Shown here one piece after another: positions 42,394 to 53,520 of a stretch of DNA of 64,000 bases. Positions within the stretch are counted from its first letter, which is position 1. Each line of letters opens with the position of its first letter. The notes beneath the pieces are model-generated. The model was not told where the DNA came from and did not search any database. It saw only the letters and a list, made by a program, of their open reading frames with translations. The position numbers and the translations under genes are program-made. Source of the stretch: Erythrobacter sp. BLCC-B19 (GTDB lineage Bacteria; Pseudomonadota; Alphaproteobacteria; Sphingomonadales; Sphingomonadaceae); assembly GCF_028621955.1 (NCBI RefSeq), contig NZ_CP117516.1:1448001-1512000 (forward strand), given 5' to 3'.

Positions 42394-42899
42394 CCCTCGG
42401 CCCACCAGGCTGTGGCCGGATCGTCGCCCCCGCGCGCCCCGCGGCGCTGCAAGCCATCGAACAGTCCGCCCTCCAGCGCCATGGTCGATGGCGCGGTGCG
42501 GTTCCAGTCCATCACATAGAGCCGCTCGGCGATCAGCCAGCGGCCCTCGCGCTTGGCCAGCCGGTCGAGATAGCGCCCTCCGACGATCACTTCGGCCTCG
42601 CCATCGGGTGCGGGGATGATGTGGAGCGCGACGCAGTTGGTCTCTGCCCGGGCGGTATCGCCGGCGAGGCGTATCACCGTGTTGCTGATATTGTGCTGGG
42701 TCAGCCGCATCGCGCCCAGCCCCGCCATCAGGCCGGGGATCACATCGGCGACCCGCCGCGCGCCATCGCCATAGTCGATCATCGCATCGCGCGTGAAAGC
42801 GGCGGCGAGCTGCTGTGCATCACAGCGGTCGATCCCGCGGCAGCAGCGCGCGAGGGTTTCGGCAATCGCCAGCCGGTCGGCAATCTCGGTCATGTCCAT
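42390..42899 (-). CDS. SnoaL-like / NTF2-family protein
   Basis: A 169-residue NTF2-fold protein. The N-terminal region (EIADRLAIAETLARCCRGIDRCD) and FTRDAMIDYGDG, HNISNTVIRLAGDTARAETN and RYLDRLAKREGRWLIAER are typical of SnoaL_4 proteins, which include scytalone-dehydratase-like and aromatic dehydratase enzymes. ATG 42899 or 42893 are both possible; neither has a good Shine-Dalgarno. Its stop overlaps the TetR stop by 4 nt. It precedes no operon partner on this strand. Confidence 0.78.
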   Translation of the reverse strand: MDMTEIADRLAIAETLARCCRGIDRCDAQQLAAAFTRDAMIDYGDGARRVADVIPGLMAGLGAMRLTQHNISNTVIRLAGDTARAETNCVALHIIPAPDGEAEVIVGGRYLDRLAKREGRWLIAERLYVMDWNRTAPSTMALEGGLFDGLQRRGARGGDDPATAWWAEG

Positions 42900-42946
42900 T
42901 GCGGCAGAATAGGCCGCCGGATGCAGCCAAGGGACTGCCCAAAGCG

Positions 42947-43732
42947 TCAGCGTTTCGTGTCGCGCCGGAATTGCAGCACGTTGGCTGGCAGCTTGCGCGG
43001 CGGCGGCCTCAGACGGTCTTCGGCCAGCGCATAGCGCAGCGCCGCGCCCACCATTGAGGCCGAGATCAGCAGGATCACGCCTGCCCACAGCCAGTGCGGC
43101 AGGCCAAGCGCGGCCTCGATCTGGCCGGTGTCGGACAGGATCGCCTGCCCGTCGATCACTGCCTGCTCGGTAAACAGGTAATTGAAATCGCGCAGCATCG
43201 ACATGGCCCCCATCACGCCGAGGAATTGCAGCGTGAAGCGCGCCCAGGCCGGCGATCCGCGCCATGCGACCAGCCCGAGAATTCCGGCGACCAGCGGAAG
43301 CGTCCACCACCCTGTCGCCGAGCGCACCCAGATCACCAGACTGCCGAGGATCGCTGCCGCTGCCAGCCACAGCACCGGGCGCCAGGCCTTGGGGTGCGCG
43401 CTTGCAATGATCAGCAGCGCGCCGACCGCGCTCGGGGCAAGCGGGCCTCCTGCCGCGATGGCAGCATGGGTGAAGCGCGACGCCTCGCCTGCGACAAAGC
43501 TCTGGGCATAGCCCGATCCGTTGGGGAAGATCACCAGCTGTTCGAACTGCTGGCCCATCAGCATCGCGGTGAGTCCGTGGCCCATTTCATGGAACCACGT
43601 CGTCAGGATCGCGAAGGGGTAGATCAGATAGGCGCCGAAGGGCAGCGCGGGCAGCATCGTCACGATCAGCCCGGCCACCACCAGCCGCCCGATGGCCTCG
43701 CCCTGCGAGCCGGGGGTGACGAGTGGCTGCAT
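42947..43732 (-). CDS. M50-type membrane metallopeptidase-like protein
   Basis: A 261-residue polytopic membrane protein with the zinc-peptidase motif HEMGHG (about residues 48-53) inside a membrane segment and a run of further helices. The early PFGAYLIYPFAILTTWFHEMGHG resembles the M50/site-2-protease or YwmA-like group that lacks a PDZ domain. The C-terminal basic tail (RPPPRKLPANVLQFRRDTKR) is cytoplasmic. The second zinc ligand (usually an NPDG block) is not clear, so activity is uncertain. It follows the AI-2E transporter gene with only 3 nt between, so likely one operon. Confidence 0.75.
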   Translation of the reverse strand: MQPLVTPGSQGEAIGRLVVAGLIVTMLPALPFGAYLIYPFAILTTWFHEMGHGLTAMLMGQQFEQLVIFPNGSGYAQSFVAGEASRFTHAAIAAGGPLAPSAVGALLIIASAHPKAWRPVLWLAAAAILGSLVIWVRSATGWWTLPLVAGILGLVAWRGSPAWARFTLQFLGVMGAMSMLRDFNYLFTEQAVIDGQAILSDTGQIEAALGLPHWLWAGVILLISASMVGAALRYALAEDRLRPPPRKLPANVLQFRRDTKR

Positions 43733-43735
43733 GCC

Positions 43736-44878
43736 CTAGTCTTCCGTCGCCGGATCGTCGTGGACGTGGCCGTGCACATCAACCCGGATCGCCGCCCGCT
43801 CGGCCGCCTCGCGGTCTTCGTCGCGCTGTTCGCGCAGGATCGACCAGCTCGCAAGGAACAGCCCCGCCACCAGCGGCCCGAGCACGATACCCGAAAAGCC
43901 GACCAGACTGATGCCGCCCAGCGTGGTGACGAGGATGATCCAGTCAGGGATGCCGGTATCGCGGCCGACCAGGATCGGGCGCAGGACATTGTCGGCCGAG
44001 GAGATGACGAAGAAGCCCACCAGCAGCACGAACATGCCCTGCCAGGTGTCCCCCGTCACCAGCAGGTAGAGACCTGCGGGCAGCCACACCGCGCCCGCGC
44101 CGATCACCGGCACCAGCGCGAAGAACACCGTCACCACGCCGAACAACAGCGCCGAAGGCACGCCTGCGATCATCAACGCGATCCACGCCAGCGCGCCTTG
44201 CACCAGTGCGACCACCCCGGTGCCCTTGATCGTGGCCCGGACAATGCCGAGGAAGCGCTCGGCCAGCCGGTCGGCGATGCTGCGCTCCACCGGCACCGCG
44301 CACAGCACCGTGCGCCCGATCCGCTCGCCATCGCGCAGCAGGAAGAACATCACATAGAGGCCGACGCCGAAGGACAGGAAGAAGCCGAGCGCGCCGCTGC
44401 CGATCGAGACCGCTTGGCTGGCGATCATCCCGGCGCTCTCGGTGAGCAGTTCCTGCAAGCGGGTCTGCACCATCCCGATATCGGCCCAGCCGCTGCGATC
44501 GACCGCTTCGCGGGCGACCTTGGGCAGGCTTGAATAGACCGTGTCGAACAGCGCCGCGAGATCGATCGGGTTCTGCTGGAGCGTGGTGATCAGCACGATC
44601 GCCTGGCTGACCACCATCGAGGCGATCCACGCTGCCGGGATCAGGACGAGGATGAAAATGATCAGCAGGCTCAGCCCCGCCGCCGGATTGCGCCGCCCGC
44701 GCACCTGGCGCAGCACCCGGCGATAGAGCGGCTGGAACATGATCGCCGCCAGCGCCGCCCACAGCAGCGGCTGCGCGAAGGGATAGACCACCACGGCCAT
44801 CAGCAGGCTGACCACCGCAAGGATCAGCAGGAAGCTCGCCTGCTGCAGGTCTTGGGTGCGGTTGGGCTGGGCGGCCAT
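43736..44878 (-). CDS. AI-2E family transporter (PerM-like)
   Basis: A 380-residue membrane protein with about eight helices in the AI-2E/TqsA arrangement: N-terminal pair (FLLILAVVSLLMAVVVYP, LLWAALAAIMFQPLYR), a large periplasmic or cytoplasmic section, then GVVALVQGALAWIALMIAGV and GAVWLPAGLYLLVTGD. Some members export autoinducer-2, others act in salt stress; the family name should not be taken as function. ATG 44878 is favoured over 44917 because the latter overlaps the gyrB stop. A charged C-terminus follows. Confidence 0.85.
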   Translation of the reverse strand: MAAQPNRTQDLQQASFLLILAVVSLLMAVVVYPFAQPLLWAALAAIMFQPLYRRVLRQVRGRRNPAAGLSLLIIFILVLIPAAWIASMVVSQAIVLITTLQQNPIDLAALFDTVYSSLPKVAREAVDRSGWADIGMVQTRLQELLTESAGMIASQAVSIGSGALGFFLSFGVGLYVMFFLLRDGERIGRTVLCAVPVERSIADRLAERFLGIVRATIKGTGVVALVQGALAWIALMIAGVPSALLFGVVTVFFALVPVIGAGAVWLPAGLYLLVTGDTWQGMFVLLVGFFVISSADNVLRPILVGRDTGIPDWIILVTTLGGISLVGFSGIVLGPLVAGLFLASWSILREQRDEDREAAERAAIRVDVHGHVHDDPATED

Positions 44879-44894
44879 GGCGGGGTCTTTCGGC

Positions 44895-47567
<2,673 letters not shown>

Positions 47568-48326
47568 TCAGAAGGCCGGACGGAAATGCACCTTGCCGCG
47601 CCAGATCGTGCCGTCGAACATCGCCATCATCCCGTCGCGGCTGAAGGCATCGAACTGGGTTTCGTGGCACTGCGCAGCCTTCGTCGCGGCGGCGAGATCG
47701 GCGGGGGTGTAGGCAATGGTCTCGGTGAGCAGCGCAGGGTCGCTCGTCGCCCAGTCGGCCATTTGCGGGAGCGGGGGGAGCGTGCCATCGGGGATGCCGA
47801 CATAGAGCAGCCTCGGGCGGGCAGCTGCGGGGCGGGCCTGCACGATCTGGGTCGCGAGCGCGCTGACCAGCCGGTGATCGGCATGGCCGTATCCGCCGTC
47901 TGGCCCCCAGGTCAGCACGAGGTCGGCGCGCACCATCGCCTCGCCGAGCGCCTTGCGCAGCGAACCGTCGCGCACGTGTTCGGCCAGCCTGCCATCGCCA
48001 AAGCCGAGATTGACCACTTCGGCCGTGCCGAGCGCCTTGCCGGCACAATCCGCCTCGGCGCGGCGGACTTTGGCGAGCCTCTCGCCCTTGGGCAGATCGC
48101 TGACGCCCGGCCCTGCATCGCCCGGCGTTGCATGGACGATTGTCACCGCGTTGCCCTCGCGCACCAGCGCTGCGATCGCCGGGGCCATGAACAGCTCGTC
48201 ATCCGGATGGGCGGCAATGACGACGACCTGGTAAGTCAGAGGCCCGACCGATTTGGCCGCGGCCTGCGGCAGCGCCAGCCCGGCCAGCGCGATCGGGGCG
48301 CCGAGTAACGCGATGGTGCGGATCAT
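47568..48326 (-). CDS. PIG-L family deacetylase, exported
   Basis: A 252-residue protein with a signal peptide (about 1-22). The LmbE/PIG-L zinc motif is VIAAHPDDELFMAPA (about 34-48), with HADH (in GPDGGYGHADHRLV) as the second metal block. Such enzymes remove N-acetyl groups from sugars or related compounds in the periplasm here. GGAGAGGG sits upstream of ATG 48326. No cell-wall or glycan genes adjoin to suggest the substrate. It follows gyrB with 96 nt between. Confidence 0.86.
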   Translation of the reverse strand: MIRTIALLGAPIALAGLALPQAAAKSVGPLTYQVVVIAAHPDDELFMAPAIAALVREGNAVTIVHATPGDAGPGVSDLPKGERLAKVRRAEADCAGKALGTAEVVNLGFGDGRLAEHVRDGSLRKALGEAMVRADLVLTWGPDGGYGHADHRLVSALATQIVQARPAAARPRLLYVGIPDGTLPPLPQMADWATSDPALLTETIAYTPADLAAATKAAQCHETQFDAFSRDGMMAMFDGTIWRGKVHFRPAF

Positions 48327-48383
48327 GTTGTCCCTCTCCTGTGAGGTGCACCCTGCCACTTCTGGCAGCAGCCTTGCAAATCC

Positions 48384-48411
48384 TTGCGCCATGCGGGCCG
48401 GTGATTATGCA
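48384..48411 (+). promoter_or_regulatory. Promoter of acyl-CoA ligase 2
   Basis: TTGCGC (48384-48389), 16 nt, TATGCA (48406-48411), then 8 nt to the ATG at 48420; no Shine-Dalgarno. Confidence 0.45.
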
Positions 48412-48419
48412 TAGCCGCC

Positions 48420-49970
48420 ATGAGCCACGACGCGATGATGAGCCGCCTTGCCGAGCCTTTCGGCAATTACTCCGACATCCTGATGGAATGGAGCCGCATC
48501 AAGGGCGATGATCTCGCTCTGCGTGATGAAAGCCGCGAGGTTTACTGGGCCGAACTGGTCGGGCTGGTCGAACGGCTGGCGGCGCGGCTGGTGGAGACCG
48601 GCCTCCAGCGCGGGCAGGCGGTGGCGATCCTCGGTACCTCCACCGTCGAATATGCGCTGGTTTTCCTCGCCGCGGTGCGCGCCGGGGGCGTGGCCGCGCC
48701 GCTCACCACCAGCGCAAGCGCAGATCAGCTTGAGGGGATGGCGAAGGATTCAGGCGCGATCCACCTGTTCATCGACGCAGGCAAAGCGGCGGAGCTGGGG
48801 CCGGACTTCATGGCCCACCTGATCCGCGTGCCCTTGGAGAGCATCGACCAGTGGATGGCCCCTCCCGGTGCCCGCGCGCCGGACTTCGTGCCTTCGCCGA
48901 AAGACCCGTTCAACATCATCTATTCCTCAGGCACCACCGGCATTCCCAAGGGGATCGTCCATTCGCACCAGATGCGCTGGCGGCAGTTCGCGGCGACGGC
49001 GCTGAGCTATCTCGGCGCGGGGCTGGAAGTGCGCTCGCTCGCCTCGACCCCGCTCTATTCGAACACCACCATGGTCGCCTTCCTGCCGGTGCTGCTGGCG
49101 GGCGGATGCGTGCGGGTGATGGGGAAGTTCGATTGCGCCAGGTGGCTGGCCCATGCGCAATCCGACCGCACCACCATCACCATGCTGGTGCCGGTGCAAT
49201 ATCAGCGGCTGATGGACTTTCCCGAGTTCGACACCTTCGACCTGTCGAGCCTCAAGCTCAAATACTGCACCTCCGCACCCTTCTCCGCCGAATTGAAGCG
49301 TGAAGTCCTCAAGCGGATGCCGGGCGGGCTGATCGAGATCTATTCGATGACCGAGGGCGGCGTGGTGTGCCTGCTTGCCGCGCATGAATTCCCCGACAAG
49401 CTCCACACCGTCGGCCGCCCGGCGCCGGGGAGCGAGCTGAAGGTGCTCGACGATGAAGACCGCGAAGTGCCTCCCGGCACCGCCGGCAATCTGATCGGCC
49501 GCAGCCAGACCATGATGAGCGGCTATCAGAACCAGCCCGAGAAGACGCGCGAGGGCTACTGGATCGACCCGGCGACGGGTGACGTCTGGCAGCGCATGGG
49601 CGATATCGGGCGGGTCGATGCGGACGGCTTTGTCGAACTGGTGGGCCGCGCGAAGGACATGATAATCTCCGGCGGGTTCAACATCTACCCCAGCGATCTT
49701 GAGGCTGAATTGATGAAGGAGCCGGGTGTTACCGAGGCAGCGGTGGTCGGTGTGCCCTCGCGCGCCTGGGGCGAGACGCCGGTGGGCTTCGTGGTGCTGA
49801 AGGAGGGCGGCGACCTTGCGGCGATCCTCGCCAGCGTCAACGCGCGCCTCGGCAAGACCCAACGGCTGGCGGCGCTCCACCCGGTCGCCGAAATGCCGCG
49901 CAGCCATATCGGCAAGCTGCTCAAGACCGAACTGCGCGCCGAGGCAGAGCGGATCGGCGGGATCACCTAG
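48420..49970 (+). CDS. AMP-dependent acyl-CoA synthetase/ligase (2)
   Basis: A 516-residue adenylate-forming enzyme, about 50 residues shorter than the first ligase. Core motifs: IIYSSGTTGIPKGIVHSHQM (about 160-180), YSMTEGGVVCLLAAHEF (A5), DVWQRMGDIGRVDADGFVEL (A7), KDMIISGGFNIYPSDLE (A8) and HIGKLLKTELRAEA with the catalytic Lys (A10). Close relatives are annotated as long-chain or cyclohexanecarboxylate-CoA ligases, but the acid is not identifiable. Monocistronic by its own promoter and terminator. Confidence 0.88.
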   Translation: MSHDAMMSRLAEPFGNYSDILMEWSRIKGDDLALRDESREVYWAELVGLVERLAARLVETGLQRGQAVAILGTSTVEYALVFLAAVRAGGVAAPLTTSASADQLEGMAKDSGAIHLFIDAGKAAELGPDFMAHLIRVPLESIDQWMAPPGARAPDFVPSPKDPFNIIYSSGTTGIPKGIVHSHQMRWRQFAATALSYLGAGLEVRSLASTPLYSNTTMVAFLPVLLAGGCVRVMGKFDCARWLAHAQSDRTTITMLVPVQYQRLMDFPEFDTFDLSSLKLKYCTSAPFSAELKREVLKRMPGGLIEIYSMTEGGVVCLLAAHEFPDKLHTVGRPAPGSELKVLDDEDREVPPGTAGNLIGRSQTMMSGYQNQPEKTREGYWIDPATGDVWQRMGDIGRVDADGFVELVGRAKDMIISGGFNIYPSDLEAELMKEPGVTEAAVVGVPSRAWGETPVGFVVLKEGGDLAAILASVNARLGKTQRLAALHPVAEMPRSHIGKLLKTELRAEAERIGGIT

Positions 49971-49985
49971 ACCCCGGATGTGGCA

Positions 49986-50017
49986 CGGCCCGGCTCCTCG
50001 GGTGAGGGGCCGGGCCG
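49986..50017 (+). terminator. Terminator hairpin behind acyl-CoA ligase 2
   Basis: CGGCCCGGC (49986-49994) pairs with GCCGGGCCG (50009-50017) across a 14-nt loop, 15 nt after the stop. Strong GC stem, no T-run. Confidence 0.5.
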
Positions 50018-50070
50018 CCGGAAGCTGTCGCTATCCTGCTGGCATTACACCATATCGCTGGCTTTGGGCC

Positions 50071-50154
50071 TTAGACGATGAAGGTGTTGAACGCGGTGCC
50101 GCTGATGATCACGGCGAGCAGCAAGGCAGCAGCCTTTTCGCTGAGCATACGCAT
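50071..50154 (-). CDS. 27-residue hydrophobic peptide
   Basis: A 28-codon frame starts at ATG 50154 and ends TAA at 50071; the peptide begins MRMLSEKAAALLLAVIISGT and ends AFNTFIV, a single membrane helix. AGGGAA lies 9 nt upstream of the ATG and a sigma-70-like promoter at 50242-50269, giving a leader of about 80 nt. Below the size limit of most gene callers. No family is recognised; possible roles are membrane stress, toxin-like or protein-anchoring. It is the only plausible coding sequence in the gap between the acyl-CoA ligase and urcA. Confidence 0.5.
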   Translation of the reverse strand: MRMLSEKAAALLLAVIISGTAFNTFIV

Positions 50155-50241
50155 GGTTCATTGTTCCCTGTTTTGTTGTGGTTTGGGAACCCGGACGATC
50201 AATCAGGGGGGGGAGAGGGATGATCGCCCGGGTCTGAGGAG

Positions 50242-50269
50242 CATATAGAAAGCTCCGCGTAATTTTCAA
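50242..50269 (-). promoter_or_regulatory. Promoter of the 27-residue peptide gene
   Basis: Minus strand TTGAAA (50264-50269), 16 nt, TATATG (50242-50247). It sits in the most AT-rich stretch of the window, and its -35 lies inside the palindrome at 50262-50289. Confidence 0.5.
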
Positions 50270-50289
50270 TCTCATTTGAGACTGAAAAT
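50262..50289. promoter_or_regulatory. AT-rich palindrome (operator candidate) over the peptide promoter
   Basis: ATTTTCAATCTCA against TGAGACTGAAAAT: 12 of 13 positions pair around a 2-nt centre. It covers the -35 box of the peptide promoter, where a repressor or activator would be expected to bind. Confidence 0.45.
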
Positions 50290-50333
50290 AATTCATCACC
50301 GCAATCGAAAAAGGCAATCACTGACCGCAGCTC

Positions 50334-50380
50334 GAGACGCGGCCACCTGTTCAGGGGGGGGAGGGTGGTGGCCGCGTCTC
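50334..50380. ncRNA. Hairpin with a C8/G8 loop (possible small RNA or terminator)
   Basis: GAGACGCGGCCACC (50334-50347) pairs perfectly with 50367-50380; the 19-nt loop carries eight Gs on plus (eight Cs on minus). A second C8/G8 run lies at 50204-50211 in the leader of the peptide gene, after the same TCAGGGGGGGG start. The C-rich loop on the minus strand would be able to pair with Shine-Dalgarno-like G-rich RNA. Transcription has not been shown. The rest of the gap, 50381-50615, holds no gene or clear motif. Confidence 0.35.
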
Positions 50381-50615
50381 TTTCGCTGCGTGCCCGGCAT
50401 CAGAGCCGGGTGGCGACGGGCGGAAGGGCTGGCGAGGGGGAAAAGCCGGCCACATCCTTGCCTGTCGCGCAGGCGGGCAAGGGGCTGGTTGTGCCCTCAT
50501 GCCGGGCGATGCGTCCTTGCGGAAAGCGCCGGGATGGAGAGGAGGCCCGGTGCCGCATTGCTCAAGTGGGGAATTGGTGTTCGATGGGATCGAATTCAAA
50601 TGCGAAAACGCCAAA

Positions 50616-50642
50616 TTGAGTTGCATAATTTGCAATACTCAA
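50616..50642. promoter_or_regulatory. TTGCATAATTTGCAA palindrome in extended inverted repeat
   Basis: TTGAG-TTGCA (50616-50625), TAATT, TGCAA-TA-CTCAA (50631-50642): the inner 15 nt are a perfect palindrome and the outer TTGAG/CTCAA pair after a 2-nt offset. It is in an AT-rich stretch between the hairpin and the urcA terminator; a binding site is likely but the regulator is unknown. Confidence 0.4.
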
Positions 50643-50657
50643 TCGTGCATCGCACGC

Positions 50658-50690
50658 AAAACGGCCGCCGAATTGCTCCGGCGGCCGTTT
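50658..50690 (-). terminator. Terminator of the urcA gene
   Basis: AAACGGCCGCCG (50659-50670), 8-nt loop, CGGCGGCCGTTT (50679-50690): a perfect 12-bp stem. On the minus strand it starts 20 nt after the urcA stop and is followed by TTTTGCG, the best intrinsic terminator in the window. Confidence 0.8.
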
Positions 50691-50710
50691 CATTTCAAAC
50701 GCTTGTGCGC

Positions 50711-51034
50711 TCAGTTGGCGGCGACGCTGCGACCGCTGCGGCTCTGGAGCGAGGCAACGCGCTCGACCTCGGCGAGAGCCGCGGTGCGGGCTTCGGCGAC
50801 GCACTGGCTGTCGACCACGGTGCGGCCATAGGCGTAACGCGCGCCGCTTTCGACGGTGCAGGCCTTGCGCAGCTTGGCTTCGATGCGCGCTTCGAGCGCC
50901 GCGCGGCCTTCCGCCGAGGTCACGTCGACATCGCCGTAGCCGATGCGCACGGTGACGGTTTCATCAGCTGCGGGGGCGGCGACCGCCGGAGCGGCGAGGG
51001 CAGCAAGGGCGAGCAAGGGGAGAGTGAAACGCAT
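50711..51034 (-). CDS. UrcA-family protein
   Basis: A 107-residue exported protein. A signal peptide (about 1-20, ending AVAAPA) precedes the UrcA domain: VTVRIGYGDVDVTSAEGRAALEARI and the Cys pair ACTVES...DSQCVAEAR. UrcA proteins are small alphaproteobacterial periplasmic proteins of unknown function with a conserved disulfide. Start ATG 51034 is preceded by GGAG at 8 nt spacing. It has its own strong terminator, so it is a stand-alone gene. A palindrome (51096-51112) lies 62 nt upstream of the start. Confidence 0.85.
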   Translation of the reverse strand: MRFTLPLLALAALAAPAVAAPAADETVTVRIGYGDVDVTSAEGRAALEARIEAKLRKACTVESGARYAYGRTVVDSQCVAEARTAALAEVERVASLQSRSGRSVAAN

Positions 51035-51095
51035 GGGTGAGACTCCGAAGTTTGAGAGAGGGGTTCGGGATGCCTGATGCCGTTTGCCGACATTC

Positions 51096-51112
51096 AGTTT
51101 CGTATTGAAACT
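51096..51112. promoter_or_regulatory. AGTTTC-N5-GAAACT palindrome upstream of urcA
   Basis: Perfect 6-bp arms (51096-51101, 51107-51112) around GTATT, in the urcA/guaA divergent region. A DNA-binding-protein site is plausible. No clear -35/-10 of urcA could be fixed relative to it. Confidence 0.35.
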
Positions 51113-51305
51113 CTGGTGCAGCGCACAAGAGAGATGTGCAAATGCGAAATGCGCTAAAATGGTTCCAAAGATTGCAACGTGATTCTCGTGTTTTTCCGGG
51201 AACCCGCTGAAAATCCTGCGCGAGAAAAATGCTGCATCGCAAAAATGCCGATGATGCGCGCTGCGGTGCTGGACAGCGCAAGGGGCGCTGCCGTAATCCG
51301 CCGCC

Positions 51306-52907
51306 ATGAATGGCCCCACATCCAGCGCCCCTGCGGGCGAATCCGCCGCATCCGATTCGATTCTGATCGTCGACTTCGGCTCGCAGGTAACCCAGTTGAT
51401 CGCCCGCCGGGTGCGCGAGGCGGGGGTCTATTCCGAGATCGCCCCCTACACCCAGGCCGAGGCCGCGTTCCGGCGGATGCAGCCCAAGGGCATCATCCTC
51501 TCCGGCTCGCCCGCCAGTGTCCCCGAGGACGGTAGCCCGCGCGCGCCGCAAGCCCTGTTCGAGGCCGGGCTGCCGATCCTCGGCATCTGTTATGGCCAGC
51601 AGGTGATGACGCATCAGCTCGGCGGCGAAGTGCGGCCCGGCCACGAAACTGGCGAAGGCGGCGAATTCGGCCGCGCCTTCCTCACCGTCACCGGCGAATG
51701 CGCGCTGTTCAACGGGCTGTGGGAGGTCGGCGAGCGGCATCAGGTGTGGATGAGCCACGGCGACAAGGTCACGCAGTTCGCCCCCGGCTTCGAGATCGTC
51801 GCCACGAGTGACGGCGCGCCCTTCGCGGTGATCGCGGATGAGGCGCGCAAGTTTTACGGCACCCAGTTCCACCCCGAGGTCGTCCACACGCCTGATGGCG
51901 GCAAGCTGATCGCCAATTTCGTGCGCCATGTCTGCGGGCTGGCGGGCGACTGGACGATGGCCGAGTTCCGCAAGACCAAGATCGCCGAGATCCGTCAACA
52001 GGTGGGCGACAAACGGGTCATCTGCGGCCTTTCGGGCGGGGTCGATTCGGCGGTCGCGGCGGTGCTGATCCACGAAGCGATCGGCGACCAGCTGACCTGC
52101 GTCTTCGTCGACCACGGCCTCATGCGCATGAACGAGGCCGAGCAGGTCGTCACCCTGTTCCGCGATCACTACAACATCCCGCTGGTGCACGTGAACGCGG
52201 AGGAGCTGTTCCTCGGCGGCCTTGCGGGCCTCACCGACCCGGAAGCCAAGCGCAAGTTCATCGGCAAGACCTTCATCGATGTGTTCGAGGCCGAGGCGAA
52301 GAAGATCGGCGGGGCCGATTTCCTCGCGCAGGGCACGCTCTATCCCGACGTGATCGAGAGCGTCAGCTTCACCGGCGGGCCGAGCGTCACGATCAAGAGC
52401 CACCACAATGTCGGCGGCCTGCCTGAGCGCATGAACATGGCGCTGGTCGAACCCTTGCGCGAATTGTTCAAGGACGAGGTGCGCGATCTGGGCCGCGAGC
52501 TGGGCCTGCCCGACGCCTTCGTCGGCCGCCACCCCTTCCCCGGCCCCGGCCTTGCGATCCGCATTCCCGGCGAAGTCACCAAGGAACGCTGCGACATTCT
52601 GAGGAAGGCCGATGCGATCTACCTCGAAGAAATCCGCAACGCGGGCCTCTATGACGCGATCTGGCAGGCCTTTGCGGTGCTGCTACCGGTCAAGACCGTG
52701 GGCGTGATGGGCGACGGGCGCACTTACGATTCGGTCTGCGCCCTGCGCGCCGTGACTTCGACCGATGGGATGACGGCGGACGTCTTCCCCTATGATGCCG
52801 GGTTCCTGACCCGCGTGGCGACCCGCATCGTCAACGAGGTCAAGGGCATCAACCGGGTGGTCTATGATTACACCAGCAAGCCGCCGGGGACGATCGAGTG
52901 GGAGTGA
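51306..52907 (+). CDS. guaA: GMP synthase (glutamine-hydrolysing)
   Basis: A 533-residue enzyme converting XMP, ATP and glutamine to GMP. The class-I glutamine amidotransferase domain (about 15-210) has catalytic Cys in GICYGQQ (about 94) with His/Glu in FHPEV; the ATP-PPase domain carries [10 protein letters not shown] (about 240-250); the C-terminal dimerisation domain ends in the invariant PPGTIEWE. Divergent from urcA; a TAATCC hexamer 6 nt before the ATG resembles a -10 but no -35 fits well. Confidence 0.97.
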   Translation: MNGPTSSAPAGESAASDSILIVDFGSQVTQLIARRVREAGVYSEIAPYTQAEAAFRRMQPKGIILSGSPASVPEDGSPRAPQALFEAGLPILGICYGQQVMTHQLGGEVRPGHETGEGGEFGRAFLTVTGECALFNGLWEVGERHQVWMSHGDKVTQFAPGFEIVATSDGAPFAVIADEARKFYGTQFHPEVVHTPDGGKLIANFVRHVCGLAGDWTMAEFRKTKIAEIRQQVGDKRVICGLSGGVDSAVAAVLIHEAIGDQLTCVFVDHGLMRMNEAEQVVTLFRDHYNIPLVHVNAEELFLGGLAGLTDPEAKRKFIGKTFIDVFEAEAKKIGGADFLAQGTLYPDVIESVSFTGGPSVTIKSHHNVGGLPERMNMALVEPLRELFKDEVRDLGRELGLPDAFVGRHPFPGPGLAIRIPGEVTKERCDILRKADAIYLEEIRNAGLYDAIWQAFAVLLPVKTVGVMGDGRTYDSVCALRAVTSTDGMTADVFPYDAGFLTRVATRIVNEVKGINRVVYDYTSKPPGTIEWE

Positions 52908-52935
52908 TCCCCACGCCGGTGCGGCGCAGTTACTG

Positions 52936-53469
52936 ATGCCGACGATTATGACGCACGCCATCGTGCCGCTCGCGATTGCAGCGGCGGCAGGGCGGCAGCG
53001 GATCAGTCCGCGTCTCGCCTTCGCGGGGGTCGTGCTGGCGATGTTCCCCGACGCCGATGTGATAGGTTTCCGGTTCGGGATCGAATATGCCGATACATGG
53101 GGCCATCGCGGCGCAACCCATGCGCTGGCCTTTGCTGTCATCGTTTCCGCGGCTGTTGCCTTGGTTTGGCGTGAGGCACGCTCGTGGGCCGCGTTCGCCT
53201 TTCTGGCCCTAGCCATGGCGAGCCATGGGTTGCTCGACGCGCTGACCAGCGGCGGTCTTGGCCCGGCGCTGCTGTGGCCTGCCAGCGATGCCCGGATCTT
53301 CGCGCCGGTGACCCCGATCCTGGTGTCGCCGATCGGCGCTGGTTTCTTTTCGGCCCGCGGTGCTGCGACGATGCTGTCCGAATTGCAGCTGGTCTGGCTG
53401 CCATGCTGTCTTATGGCGGCAGCAGGTTGGCTGATCCGGCGGCGGGACAAGGCTGCGCTGGGCGGGTGA
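52936..53469 (+). CDS. YdjM/DUF457-type membrane-bound metal-dependent hydrolase
   Basis: A 177-residue polytopic membrane protein with the family's motifs: MTHAIVPLAIAAA at the start, FPDADVIGFRFGI, and WGHRGATHALAFAV, the conserved H-R-G-x-T-H hydrolase region. About four membrane helices. Family members are annotated as inner-membrane metal-dependent hydrolases linked to the LexA regulon in E. coli; activity is unproven. It follows guaA by 28 nt; no better start than ATG 52936 was found. Confidence 0.78.
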   Translation: MPTIMTHAIVPLAIAAAAGRQRISPRLAFAGVVLAMFPDADVIGFRFGIEYADTWGHRGATHALAFAVIVSAAVALVWREARSWAAFAFLALAMASHGLLDALTSGGLGPALLWPASDARIFAPVTPILVSPIGAGFFSARGAATMLSELQLVWLPCCLMAAAGWLIRRRDKAALGG

Positions 53470-53520
53470 TTGCCGCCGCGCCCACTTCCGCACCGCTGCC
53501 AAATCGCATATCGCAGCCCC

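Noticed and set aside
50045..50317. Minus-strand frame across the 27-residue peptide
   Set aside because: It is the wrong frame of the small peptide and its promoter; Arg/His-rich composition typical of an off-frame read.
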